A DNA stretch of 64,000 nt. It comes from Bacillota bacterium (GTDB lineage: Bacteria > Bacillota > Clostridia > Lachnospirales > Lachnospiraceae). The stretch covers positions 1 through 64,000 of the forward strand of contig JAFADH010000183.1 in the NCBI GenBank assembly GCA_023424995.1, read 5' to 3'. Made by a program: the position numbers and the translations under genes. The notes under the pieces are model-generated. The model was not told the origin of the DNA. It saw nothing but the letters and a program-made list of their open reading frames with translations, and did not search any database. Each line of letters opens with the position of its first letter. Positions within the stretch are counted from its first letter, which is position 1. Positions 26,169 to 35,789 of this stretch are shown here, piece after piece.

Positions 26169-28646
26169 ATGCGTAATAAAGACAAACAAAAGATATATTT
26201 TTTCTCAGATAAGCTGAGGAAACAGCTGGAACAGATTTCACATCATCCTTTAACCATTGTAGAAGCGCCCTCCGGCTTTGGCAAGACCACAGCCGTCAGG
26301 GAATATCTTAAGGAAAATCTGCCTCAGGATACCGGTGAATACTGGTATACCTGTCTGGGTGAACCCTCGTCCACAGCCTGGAGGGGAATATGCAGCCTGA
26401 TTGCCAACGCGGATAAGAATAAGGCGGAGGTCCTTAAGTCTCTGGAGATGCCTACCATAGAGACGCTGATCTACATGACTGAGATCATTAAGGATATCCG
26501 GTGCAGCAAAGAGACGTATCTGGTAATCGATAACTACCAGCTCATCAGCTGCGACATCCCATATGAATTATTGAGTGTATTATCCATGCATGGAAGCCGG
26601 AGCCTGCACATCATCATAATCACCCAGCAGATCCGGGCCAATAGGCTGTTAACCTTCCATAATGTCGATATCCACACCATCCATGCCTCTGCCTTCTTCT
26701 TCAGCAGGGAAGGGGTTGCCAGCCTGTTTCGCATGGAAGGCCTCCGCTTAACGGAGCTTGAATTAGAGCAGGTGTATATCGGTACGGAGGGTTGGGTATC
26801 GGCCATACGTCTTCAGATTATTAATTATCAGGAAAACGGGACCTTCGAACGCAACTTCGGGATTGAGCAATTGGTGGAGAATGCCATATGGAACAGGCTG
26901 GAGCCTCTGGAGAAGGAACTGCTGCTGTCCGTATCCGTGATGGACAGCTTTACCGCCCAGCAGGCTGCAATTATGCTTGACCGGGAAACATTGCCGGAGA
27001 GCCTTGAGGATATGCTTAAGAATAACGATTTTATCCGGTATTATCCGGATAAGAATATCTATACCATACACAGCATCCTGCAGGATTATCTTAAAAACCG
27101 GTTCTATCATAACCAGTCGGAGGAATTTAAGAGGAGGGTCTTCGGTCTCGCGGGGCAGTCTTATGCCATACAGGCCCAGTATTATCCTGCGGCGCAGTTA
27201 TTCTATAAGATAGGCGATTATGATGCGATTCTCTCGGCGCCCTTTACCTGGGAGTATCTCAGTAATCAGAAAGAAAAGAAGATTCTGGAGTTCATTGTAG
27301 AACTTGTGGAGAAATGCCCGGAGGACACTCTGCGAAGATACCCTTTCGCTCTGCTGTCCTTCTGTTATCAGCTTTATCTTGGGGGATACCGGGAAGCGTA
27401 CCGTAAGCTGTGCCGGCTGGTGGAGACAGCTGCCGGAGAGCAGGCGGATTTTAATCCGGGTGAAATAAGAAGAATCAGAGGAGAGCTTGCCATGGTCTGG
27501 GCTCTGGATGCTTATAATGATATTAATAAGATGCATCAATTCCACGAGGCTGCCTGGGATATACTTAAGGAGCCCACAAGCCAAAGATATGAAGGACCCA
27601 TGACCTTCGGCAGCGCTTCGGTCCTCTATATGTTCCATCGCAAGGCCGGCAATCTGGAGGGAGAGCTGAAGGATATGGACGAATATCTGCCCTGCTATAA
27701 CAGGCTGACCAGAGGACACGGCGCCGGCGCCGACAGTGTCATGAGAGCGGAAGCACTTCTTATGAGAGGGAAAGACAATGAGGCGGAGATCCTGTGCTAC
27801 AAAGCGCTCTATGATGCACAGAATAACCAGCAGATCAGTATCAGCATCTGCGCCGAACTGGTCCTTGCCCGTATGGCTATTATGAGAGGCAGCACGGATA
27901 ATTATCTCACCGCCATACAGAATATACAGGATTATGCGGCAAAAAGTCCGTTATTGTATGTATTGCGCATGGTGGATTACAGCATATCCCTTCTTAATCT
28001 TGTGCTTGGTATCCGCGATAATGTGGCTGCCTGGCTGTATGATATGGAGAATATCAAGAAGGTGCTGTATACCCCGGCGGTTCCCTTTGCCAGGCTGCTT
28101 TATTCAAAGCTTCTGCTGCTTGATAAGCGTCATAATGAGCTGTATGGGATCACACAGGCTTTCCTGGAGGAGGCGGGAAGCTTCCCCTATATTATACCTC
28201 AGATATTCCACTATATCTTTCTTGCCATTGCAGATTACCGTCATAAAAACGACAGTAAGGCCGGAGAACATCTTATGGATGCACTGGCCCTGGCGCTTCC
28301 GGACAAAATCTACCTTCCCTTTGCACAGCAGGGAGAAGAAATCGTGGCGATGCTTGAGATGGTGCGGTATCGGGCACATGATAAAGAGTCGATGGATGCC
28401 TTGCTGGCTCTGTGCAGGCGTCAGGAGAGGGGAGCGTCCGTTATCAGGAAATCCCTTGTAATTAACAAATCCCCTCTGACCATAAGAGAGCGGGAGGTCG
28501 CCGTACTAGCCAGAGACCGGCTGAGTGCCAGAGAAATTGCAGATAAGCTGTATATATCGGAGGCTACGGTCAGGACGATCTTAAAAAATATCTATAGCAA
28601 GCTGGATATCCATTCGAAACAAGAATTGAATTTGGTTGAAATATGA
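26169..28646 (+). CDS. MalT-like LuxR-family regulator (LAL type)
   Basis: 825 residues from the ATG at 26169, three bases after GGAGGA; the upstream in-frame ATG at 26073 is rejected because the ribosome site would lie inside. Walker A is APSGFGKTT (about 32-40) and a Walker B-like TYLVIDNY follows. The middle is a long helical TPR-like region (about 330-740). The C-terminal LuxR helix-turn-helix (LTIREREVAVLARDRLSAREIADKLY region) ends the protein. Such regulators bind ATP and an inducer and activate transcription. Target unknown; its own promoter has an adjacent dyad, which suggests self-control, and a chemosensory operon follows. Confidence 0.9.
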   Translation: MRNKDKQKIYFFSDKLRKQLEQISHHPLTIVEAPSGFGKTTAVREYLKENLPQDTGEYWYTCLGEPSSTAWRGICSLIANADKNKAEVLKSLEMPTIETLIYMTEIIKDIRCSKETYLVIDNYQLISCDIPYELLSVLSMHGSRSLHIIIITQQIRANRLLTFHNVDIHTIHASAFFFSREGVASLFRMEGLRLTELELEQVYIGTEGWVSAIRLQIINYQENGTFERNFGIEQLVENAIWNRLEPLEKELLLSVSVMDSFTAQQAAIMLDRETLPESLEDMLKNNDFIRYYPDKNIYTIHSILQDYLKNRFYHNQSEEFKRRVFGLAGQSYAIQAQYYPAAQLFYKIGDYDAILSAPFTWEYLSNQKEKKILEFIVELVEKCPEDTLRRYPFALLSFCYQLYLGGYREAYRKLCRLVETAAGEQADFNPGEIRRIRGELAMVWALDAYNDINKMHQFHEAAWDILKEPTSQRYEGPMTFGSASVLYMFHRKAGNLEGELKDMDEYLPCYNRLTRGHGAGADSVMRAEALLMRGKDNEAEILCYKALYDAQNNQQISISICAELVLARMAIMRGSTDNYLTAIQNIQDYAAKSPLLYVLRMVDYSISLLNLVLGIRDNVAAWLYDMENIKKVLYTPAVPFARLLYSKLLLLDKRHNELYGITQAFLEEAGSFPYIIPQIFHYIFLAIADYRHKNDSKAGEHLMDALALALPDKIYLPFAQQGEEIVAMLEMVRYRAHDKESMDALLALCRRQERGASVIRKSLVINKSPLTIREREVAVLARDRLSAREIADKLYISEATVRTILKNIYSKLDIHSKQELNLVEI

Positions 28647-28721
28647 CGAAAGTTATGTTAAATAGCAGTAATATGTCATAATAAACAGAAATACCTCAAA
28701 ATGGGGTATGAATAAAACCGT

Positions 28722-28756
28722 AATCTGCTGTATTTTACAAACAGCAGATTTTTTTC
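28722..28756 (+). terminator. Terminator after the LuxR-type gene
   Basis: AATCTGCTGT (28722-28731) pairs perfectly with ACAGCAGATT (28741-28750), loop of nine, then TTTTTT. Confidence 0.88.
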
Positions 28757-28801
28757 GTCCGGCGAGGGAGTCTGTCGGATAAATTAAAAGGGGGAAGAGG
28801 T

Positions 28802-30862
28802 TTGGAAAATAGTTTTACATATGAACCCATGCTGGATATCTACATATATGAGACGACCCAGAATACCTGGCAGTTGGAGCAATGCATCCTGACAAGTGAA
28901 AAAGCAAATTGCTTTACACCGGATACAGTGAACGAGATATTCAGAATAATGCATACCATAAAAGGTTCTTCTGCCATGATGCTGTACAATAATATCGCTT
29001 CTCTGGCCCATTCCATGGAAGACCTTTTTTATTTCATCAGGGAAGGGCAGCCAGAGAATTTGGATTGTGCATACTTATCGGACTTGCTTCTGGAAGGCAT
29101 TGATTTTATTAAGCTGGAGCTTGAAAAAGTAAAGAATGCCAGTACCCTGGATGGGGATCCGGCTCTTTTAATTCAAAATATACAGGATTTTTTAATATCC
29201 ATTAAGGATACGGCTGAACCGGATCAGGGGAGCAGGACGCAGCTGCAGGCACGTCCTCAGGAACAGCAGCAGTATTACCTGGCCCAGAGCAGGAATACCG
29301 GCAGCCCCGCTCTAAGCTGCTATGAGGCAATCATTCACTTTGACGACGGCTGTGAGATGGAAAATATCCGGGCATATGCCGTCATCCACAATCTGAAGGA
29401 ATTCGTGGATGAATATGCCCATTATCCGGAAGACCTGATTGAAGATATGGAAAGTATACGGATAATACGGGAGCAGGGGTTTCGCATTATAATCCGCAGT
29501 GATAAGGGCCTGAGGGAATTTCATGAGTTTTTCAGCAGGACGGCATTTGTCAGGGATATAGAGATAAATGAATTGAATGAGAAAGAAGGCAATACCACAT
29601 CAAAGAAAACAGACGGGCGGAAGGCGGCTGCAGCCGCACAGAATATTCTGACCAGAGAGCAGGCCGAAAGCTTCCGGGCGGACAACAGGAGCAATCATCA
29701 GAATATGATCAGTGTGGATGTTATGAAGCTGGATAAGCTGATGGATCTGATGGGAGAGATGGTGATCGCGGAAGCCATGGTGACCCAGAATCCGGAGCTG
29801 GCGGATCTTAAGCTGAACAGCTTCTATAAGGCGTCCCGCCAGCTTCGCAAGATTACCGGTGAGCTGCAGGATATGGTGATGTCCATACGGATGGTCCCGT
29901 TATCGGCGACCTTTCATAAGATGCACCGTATTGTCAGGGACATGAACCGGAAGCTGGGCAAAGAGGCCGAGCTTGTATTGATCGGACAGGAAACAGAGGT
30001 GGACAAGAACATTATAGAGCATATTTCCGATCCTCTGATGCATCTGGTACGTAATTCCATCGATCATGGGATCGAGCCGCCGGAGGAGAGGATCGCCGGG
30101 GGTAAGCCCGGAGCGGGACAGATCATCCTGGAGGCAAGAAACGCAGGCAGCGACGTAATGATCACTGTCAAGGATGACGGCAGAGGACTTAGCAGGGATA
30201 AGATCCTTCAGAAGGCCGTGAGGCAGGAATTAATCGGTAAACCGGTGCAGGAGCTTACGGACAGGGAAATATATAACCTCATCTTCCTCCCGGGCTTCTC
30301 CACCAATGAAAATGTTACGGAATTCTCCGGACGGGGAGTCGGCATGGATGTTGTGGTGAAGAATCTGGAAGCGATCGGCGGGACGGTAAATGTGGACAGC
30401 AGCGAAGGAGCGGGCACGGTAACGACGCTGAAGATACCCCTGACGCTGGCTATCATCGACGGAATGAATATCAGGGTAGGAAACGCAACCTATACCCTGC
30501 CTACCACCTCCATCCAGGAGACCTTCCAGGCGAAACAGAAGGATATCATAATCGATCCGGAGCATAATGAGATGATTATGGTACGGGGAGTCTGCTATCC
30601 CATCCTCCGGCTGCACCAAATCTACTCCGTGGAGACACGGGTCACGGAGCTGACGAAGGGAATTATGCTTATGGTGGAGCAGGACGAGAAGCGGGTATGC
30701 CTATTCGCCGACGAGCTGCTGGGCCAGCATCAGGTGGTGGTGAAATCCCTGCCCGCTTATCTGAGGGAAAAGAAGAAGGTGGACGGGCTGGCAGGCTGCA
30801 CGCTCCTGGGAGACGGAAGCATCAGCCTGATTCTGGGTATCGGCAGTCTGGTCAATATATAA
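28802..30862 (+). CDS. cheA: Chemotaxis histidine kinase CheA
   Basis: 686 residues; the start is TTG, placed right after AAGGGGGAAGAGG. P1 phosphotransfer domain with His51 in MHTIKGSSAMM; a middle region of about 160 residues without a recognisable P2; P3 dimerisation (ISVDVMKLDKLMDLMGEMVIAE); P4 ATPase with LVRNSIDHGIE, DDGRGL and GRGVGMD boxes; P5 CheW-like domain to the C-terminus. It phosphorylates CheB and receivers in response to MCP signals. First gene of the chemosensory operon and followed by cheW after 29 bp. Confidence 0.95.
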   Translation: MENSFTYEPMLDIYIYETTQNTWQLEQCILTSEKANCFTPDTVNEIFRIMHTIKGSSAMMLYNNIASLAHSMEDLFYFIREGQPENLDCAYLSDLLLEGIDFIKLELEKVKNASTLDGDPALLIQNIQDFLISIKDTAEPDQGSRTQLQARPQEQQQYYLAQSRNTGSPALSCYEAIIHFDDGCEMENIRAYAVIHNLKEFVDEYAHYPEDLIEDMESIRIIREQGFRIIIRSDKGLREFHEFFSRTAFVRDIEINELNEKEGNTTSKKTDGRKAAAAAQNILTREQAESFRADNRSNHQNMISVDVMKLDKLMDLMGEMVIAEAMVTQNPELADLKLNSFYKASRQLRKITGELQDMVMSIRMVPLSATFHKMHRIVRDMNRKLGKEAELVLIGQETEVDKNIIEHISDPLMHLVRNSIDHGIEPPEERIAGGKPGAGQIILEARNAGSDVMITVKDDGRGLSRDKILQKAVRQELIGKPVQELTDREIYNLIFLPGFSTNENVTEFSGRGVGMDVVVKNLEAIGGTVNVDSSEGAGTVTTLKIPLTLAIIDGMNIRVGNATYTLPTTSIQETFQAKQKDIIIDPEHNEMIMVRGVCYPILRLHQIYSVETRVTELTKGIMLMVEQDEKRVCLFADELLGQHQVVVKSLPAYLREKKKVDGLAGCTLLGDGSISLILGIGSLVNI

Positions 30863-30891
30863 ACCGATGGGTAAAGAAGGGAGACAATAAA

Positions 30892-31383
30892 ATGTCACAA
30901 GCAGATATAATCAACCTCGAAGAAGAGGAGGACACCCTGAAGGGAAAATATCTTATATTCTCCATGGGAACCGAGATGTACGGGATGGAGATCAAGTATA
31001 TTACGGAAATCATCGGAATCCAGCCGATCACGGCGGTTCCGGAGATGCCGGACTATGTCAGGGGCATTACGAACCTGAGGGGAAAGATAATTCCCGTGAT
31101 GGATGCCCGCCTTCGGTTTAAGAAGGCTGCCAGGGATTACGATGACAGGACCTGCATCATTGTAATCGACACCAATGATATCTCTATCGGATTAATCGTA
31201 GACAGCGTATCCGAGGTCCTGGCCATGAGCGATGAGGACATCGCGCCTCCGCCGGAGATCAATAAGGGCGGACACCGATACATAAAGGGAGTGGGCAAAG
31301 CCGGCGGGAATGTGAAGCTTTTGCTGGATTGTGAGAAGCTTTTGACGGATGATGAAGTGAATCTGATTAATAACATAAATTAA
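30892..31383 (+). CDS. cheW: Chemotaxis coupling protein CheW
   Basis: 163 residues from the ATG at 30892, with AAGGGAG upstream; an open frame extends back into cheA but is not coding. Conserved CheW blocks are KYLIFSMGTEMYGMEI, ITAVPEMPDYVRGITNLRG and IIPVMDARLR. It links the MCPs to CheA. Tightly placed between cheA and cheR. Confidence 0.95.
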   Translation: MSQADIINLEEEEDTLKGKYLIFSMGTEMYGMEIKYITEIIGIQPITAVPEMPDYVRGITNLRGKIIPVMDARLRFKKAARDYDDRTCIIVIDTNDISIGLIVDSVSEVLAMSDEDIAPPPEINKGGHRYIKGVGKAGGNVKLLLDCEKLLTDDEVNLINNIN

Positions 31384-31401
31384 TGGAGGCCGGCAAGTCG
31401 G

Positions 31402-32229
31402 ATGGTTGTTATAAACGAGAAGGAATTTAAACAATTTTCGGAGTATATCCGAAGGAATTACGGCATCTATTTCAAAGAGGAAAAAAAGAGCCTGGTTGCC
31501 GGCAGACTGAACAATCTGCTCACCGGTATGGATATCCATAATCTGAAGGAATATATGGATTACGTGGAAGCCGATAAGACGGGACGGGCTGCCGCCGACA
31601 TGCTGGATAAGCTTACTACCAATTATACCTTCTTCCTAAGAGAAGCGGAGCATTTTTACTATTTTAGGGACAAGGTTCTACCATATCTGGTTAATACAGT
31701 AAGGGATAAAGATCTTCGCGTCTGGAGCGCGGCCTGCTCTACCGGCGAAGAACCCTATACTCTGGCGATGATCATGGATGAATTTTTTGGCCGGGAGAAA
31801 TCGGTATGGGATACCAGGATCCTGGCCACGGATATCGCCAGCAGTGTTTTAGCCAGTGCAAGGACGGGGATCTACCGGAAGGAAAAGCTGGAGGATCTGC
31901 CGGAGACATGGAGAAAAAGGTATTTCAAATCCTATGATGCGGAGAATAGTATCCTGATTGACAGGATAAGAGAGGAAGTCATCTTTGCCAACCTGAATCT
32001 GATGGATCTCTCCTTTCCCTTTAAACGCAGGATGCATGTGATATTCTGCAGGAATGTTATGATCTATTTTGATAATAATACCAAGGATGAACTCATTGAG
32101 AGGCTGTATGACGCAATGGAGCCGGGAGGCTTCCTGTTCATCGGCCATTCAGAGGGGCTAAACCGTGATAAGACCCGCTTCCGCTATGTGATGCCGGCTG
32201 TCTATCGAAAGGAGCAGGGGACATGGTAA
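31402..32229 (+). CDS. cheR: Chemoreceptor methyltransferase CheR
   Basis: 275 residues. N-terminal all-helical CheR domain with LTTNYTFFLRE, then the SAM-binding domain with VWSAACSTGEEPYTLAMI and VIFCRNVMIYFD. It methylates Glu residues of MCP signalling domains. No TPR extension. Overlaps the start of cheB by seven bases, suggesting coupling. Confidence 0.94.
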   Translation: MVVINEKEFKQFSEYIRRNYGIYFKEEKKSLVAGRLNNLLTGMDIHNLKEYMDYVEADKTGRAAADMLDKLTTNYTFFLREAEHFYYFRDKVLPYLVNTVRDKDLRVWSAACSTGEEPYTLAMIMDEFFGREKSVWDTRILATDIASSVLASARTGIYRKEKLEDLPETWRKRYFKSYDAENSILIDRIREEVIFANLNLMDLSFPFKRRMHVIFCRNVMIYFDNNTKDELIERLYDAMEPGGFLFIGHSEGLNRDKTRFRYVMPAVYRKEQGTW

Positions 32230-33248
32230 ATCAGAAGAAGATCCGGGTGCTGGTGGTGGATGACAGTCTTGTATCCAGGGAATTCATTACCAGGGGTATC
32301 CTGGCCGACCCGATGATCGAGATCGCCGCGGTGGCAGCGGATCCCTTCGAAGCCAGGGATAAGATACTTAAGGTGCATCCGGATGTCATTACCTGCGATG
32401 TTGAGATGCCCAGGATGAATGGGATCGAATTCGTCCGGAGGCTGCTTCCCCAATATTATGTACCCATTGTCATGGTCAGTGCCGTCAGCAACGCAGTTTT
32501 CGAGGCCATGGCAGCGGGAGCGGTGGATTTCGTAGTGAAGCCCGATATGCGGTCGCCTTCGGCCAATGAGATATTCCTCCGGGATCTGATTCAGAAGATA
32601 AAGGCGGCTTCCGCCGCAAAGCAGACCGCGGCGGGGAGCGAAAAACCGCGCAATGCGGTTACGGGCAGGCTGGGTCCCGATGAAGGCAGAATAATCGCAA
32701 TCGGAGCCTCCACGGGGGGAACCGAGGCAATATACAGTATTTTGAAAGACTTGCCCGCGACAGTTCCCGGAATAGTGATAGTCCAGCATATTCCGCCGGT
32801 GTTCTCCCAGATGTATGCCGCACGCCTGAATAGTCAGACCGTGCTTGCGGTGAAGGAAGCCGAGACCGGGGATGTGATAGAACCGGGGAAGGTGTTCGTT
32901 GCACCGGGTGACCGGCATATGAAGATAGTGAGGCTGGGAAACCGGTATAAGATAGAGTGCTTTCACGGAGAAAAGGTCAACGGACACTGTCCCTCCGTAG
33001 ATGTCCTGTTCGATTCGGTGGCCAGAGAGTCGAAAGGCAATGCGGTGGGTATCCTGCTTACAGGCATGGGCTATGACGGAGCGAGAGGGCTGCTGGGGAT
33101 GCGCCGTAAAGGCTGCAGGACCATAGGCCAGGATGAAGCCTCCGCAGTCGTGTACGGAATGCCGAAGGTAGCGTACGATGTGGGCGCCGTAGAGAAGCAG
33201 GTATCCCTGGATGCCATACCGCAGGTACTTTTTGATATGTTAAGTTGA
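32223..33248 (+). CDS. cheB: Chemoreceptor methylesterase/deamidase CheB
   Basis: 341 residues. Receiver domain with VVDDS and phospho-acceptor D59 in CDVEMPRMNG, linker, then the methylesterase domain with catalytic S163 in GASTGG, QHIPPVFSQMYA for the His, and LLTGMGYDGARG for the Asp. It removes methyl groups from MCPs when phosphorylated by CheA. Confidence 0.95.
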   Translation: MVNQKKIRVLVVDDSLVSREFITRGILADPMIEIAAVAADPFEARDKILKVHPDVITCDVEMPRMNGIEFVRRLLPQYYVPIVMVSAVSNAVFEAMAAGAVDFVVKPDMRSPSANEIFLRDLIQKIKAASAAKQTAAGSEKPRNAVTGRLGPDEGRIIAIGASTGGTEAIYSILKDLPATVPGIVIVQHIPPVFSQMYAARLNSQTVLAVKEAETGDVIEPGKVFVAPGDRHMKIVRLGNRYKIECFHGEKVNGHCPSVDVLFDSVARESKGNAVGILLTGMGYDGARGLLGMRRKGCRTIGQDEASAVVYGMPKVAYDVGAVEKQVSLDAIPQVLFDMLS

Positions 33249-33265
33249 AAGGCATGGGATAAAAA

Positions 33266-33736
33266 ATGGTAAGGATCGTAGGAATGGGAGAATTGGTGGT
33301 TACCGACAAGGAGGAGGATATTCTCAGAACCTTTGCACTGGCCAGCTGCGTGGCGGTAACCGTGTATAGTCCGGAGAGAAAGACAGCGGGCATGATTCAT
33401 GTGGTTCTGCCTTTTCCCCTGGATTCAAAGGACAGGAAGGAACGGCCCGGATATTTTGCAGAGACGGGGATCCCGTTATTAATCGATAAGATGTGCAATG
33501 AATACCGCTGCAGGAAGGAAGAGCTGCTCATCCATATGTACGGCGGAGCGGATTCCATGCGAAATCATGATATTTACAGGGTGGGCAATAAGAATATCGA
33601 CGCTGTTAGAAATATTCTGATGAAAATGGGACTGCCCGTATGCAAGGCGGACCTAAGAGGGAATGAAAGCAGATCCCTGGTCATGGAAGTTAAGACCGGT
33701 TCAGTAGAGGTATACAGGCAGCCGCTCATGGCATAA
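33266..33736 (+). CDS. cheD: Chemoreceptor glutamine deamidase CheD
   Basis: 156 residues. C28 in LASCVAVTVYS and H45 in MIHVVLP form the deamidase active site. VRIVGMGELVVT and the later IHMYGGADS block are typical. CheD deamidates receptor Gln residues and in Bacillus-type systems is a partner of CheC, but no cheC is present in this operon. Confidence 0.93.
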   Translation: MVRIVGMGELVVTDKEEDILRTFALASCVAVTVYSPERKTAGMIHVVLPFPLDSKDRKERPGYFAETGIPLLIDKMCNEYRCRKEELLIHMYGGADSMRNHDIYRVGNKNIDAVRNILMKMGLPVCKADLRGNESRSLVMEVKTGSVEVYRQPLMA

Positions 33737-33746
33737 GGAGGTGCGC

Positions 33747-35786
33747 ATGCAGTTTCTTAATATGCAGGAAGCAGACCGTGTAAAGTACATAACAGCCGCC
33801 CTGACCTGTATCGGGGATGGATTGATAATTACCGACCGGCAGGGCCGGGTGCAGTATATCAACCAGGCAGGAGAAAGACTGACCGGCTGGAGTAATGAAG
33901 AAGCAGCCGGGAGATCCTTCGGGGAGGTATTCCCCCTGGTGGATTATTTTACGGGAGAACCCCTGGAGAGTCCGCTGCCCGCAGCGATACAGTCAAAAGA
34001 TGCCGTAGGACTGCGCAATCATTCCGCCCTGGCGGCAAGGAATGGAAGAACGCTTTTTCTGTCGGCCAGCTGTTCTCCCATCTGCCTGGAGGACTGGGGC
34101 ATCAGCGGAACAGTGACGGTATTTCGCGATATCAACCGCATTAAAAGTATCGAGTATGAAATCGAGAAGGAAAAGAATAATTTAAAGAATGTTCTGGAAG
34201 CCCTGCCCACGGGGATCTTGCTGGTGGGGGAAGGTGCTGTCGTAAAGTGGGTCAATCAGCCTGTCCTGGATATGTTTCATATCACTAAGGAGCATGTAAT
34301 AGGCAGATGCTTCGGGGATGCGACCCATTGCATCTACAGCCTTGAAAAGGGATGCGGCAACCATGAACGGTGCCGGTTCTGCGAGATCAGGCAGAATATC
34401 ATTAAAGGGATCACAGAGGACCGGGGGAATATGGATGTGGTTATCAAGCGGTCCTTCCTTGTTGATTTGGAAGAACACTGCTACTGGCTTCAGATTAATT
34501 TCATACCTCTAACCACTACGGAGGAAAAGCAGATTGTAATTGCCATTGAAGACATCACGGAGCAAAAGAACTATGAAGAAGTCCTGCAAAGGAGCAGGGA
34601 TGAAGCAGAGTCTGCGAACCGGATCAAGAGTGAGTTTATTGCCAATATGAGCCATGAGATAAGGACTCCCCTGAATGGCCTTATCGGTATGATGGAGCTT
34701 CTTAAGATGACGGATACCGACAGTGTCCAGAAGGAATATATCCGAATGGCGAAACAAAGTGCCGATTCCCTGCTCAGGGTGATTAACGACATTCTGGATA
34801 TTTCAAAAATGGAGGCAGGAAAGATATCCATATCCAATATTAATTTTGATATCCTCGAATTAATGGAGGAGATCATAAAAATCCACAGAGTTCTTGCTGA
34901 CAGCAGGAAATTGAAATTAATATATGAGGTCTCACCGGATACACCGGGAATTATCCGCGGAGACCCGGACCGTTTCAGGCAGATATTAAATAACCTGATC
35001 GGAAATGCCATTAAATTCACGAAAAGAGGACAAGTCCGGATTGATCTAAGGACTGCCGATCAAAACGGACCATATACCCGGCTGGAGTTCGTTATCTCCG
35101 ACACGGGCATCGGTATCTCGGAAGAAAAGATGAATCTGCTTTTTAAGAGATTCAGCCAGGTGGACAGCTCCAACACCCGAAGGTACAGCGGAACCGGACT
35201 GGGACTTGCCATAAGCAAGCAATTGGCGGAGCTGATGGGCGGGACGATCCTGGCGGAGAGCGTGCCGGGACAGGGAAGCACCTTCCGATTTATTACGGGC
35301 TGCAATACGGTTAATACCGTACAGGATCCGGAGCTGCAGTCCGCTGAACCAGCAGCTCCGATATTCGTAGATGACAGTGAGATCAATAATGTGATCCTGC
35401 CCAGGACAGCACAGGCCGGCCGGATTATTATTATGGAGAATCAGACGGAAGAAGAGAGGTGCAGCCGGGTACGGCTGGATGAGAACGGAGAGATCATATT
35501 CGACCGGCAGGGTACGGCGGCAGCCAGGAGTGAGATTGCAGCCGAGCTGCATACGCTGGAACAGCTGTTCGGCGGGATATTGACGATGCTGGAGGAGGGC
35601 AGGTTTGCTGAGATGGAGGAGCCGGTGCATATGGTGAAGAAGGCGGCACTTCGCATTGACGACGATACGATGATGGATTTAGCATTCCGGGCGGAGCTTT
35701 CATTACGGAAGAATAAGTGGGAAGCCGCAGCGGATTATTGCCGGAGGATGATAGGTGAATTCAACACACGCTATAAGGAGGATTAA
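33747..35786 (+). CDS. PAS sensor histidine kinase with C-terminal HPt-like region
   Basis: 679 residues from ATG 33747 (five bases after AAGGAGG at 33735-33741); the GTG at 33741 overlaps that site. Two PAS domains (about 10-130 and 140-265; the second contains a Cys-rich GCGNHERCRFCEI stretch), HisKA with H303 in ANMSHEIRTPLNG, and a full ATPase domain (DTGIGI, GTGLGLAIS). After about residue 520 there is a linker and a helical region with EPVHMVKKAALRI that resembles a degenerate HPt domain. No membrane segment, so a cytoplasmic sensor. The neighbouring response regulator is the probable partner. Confidence 0.9.
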   Translation: MQFLNMQEADRVKYITAALTCIGDGLIITDRQGRVQYINQAGERLTGWSNEEAAGRSFGEVFPLVDYFTGEPLESPLPAAIQSKDAVGLRNHSALAARNGRTLFLSASCSPICLEDWGISGTVTVFRDINRIKSIEYEIEKEKNNLKNVLEALPTGILLVGEGAVVKWVNQPVLDMFHITKEHVIGRCFGDATHCIYSLEKGCGNHERCRFCEIRQNIIKGITEDRGNMDVVIKRSFLVDLEEHCYWLQINFIPLTTTEEKQIVIAIEDITEQKNYEEVLQRSRDEAESANRIKSEFIANMSHEIRTPLNGLIGMMELLKMTDTDSVQKEYIRMAKQSADSLLRVINDILDISKMEAGKISISNINFDILELMEEIIKIHRVLADSRKLKLIYEVSPDTPGIIRGDPDRFRQILNNLIGNAIKFTKRGQVRIDLRTADQNGPYTRLEFVISDTGIGISEEKMNLLFKRFSQVDSSNTRRYSGTGLGLAISKQLAELMGGTILAESVPGQGSTFRFITGCNTVNTVQDPELQSAEPAAPIFVDDSEINNVILPRTAQAGRIIIMENQTEEERCSRVRLDENGEIIFDRQGTAAARSEIAAELHTLEQLFGGILTMLEEGRFAEMEEPVHMVKKAALRIDDDTMMDLAFRAELSLRKNKWEAAADYCRRMIGEFNTRYKED

Positions 35787-35789
35787 CAG

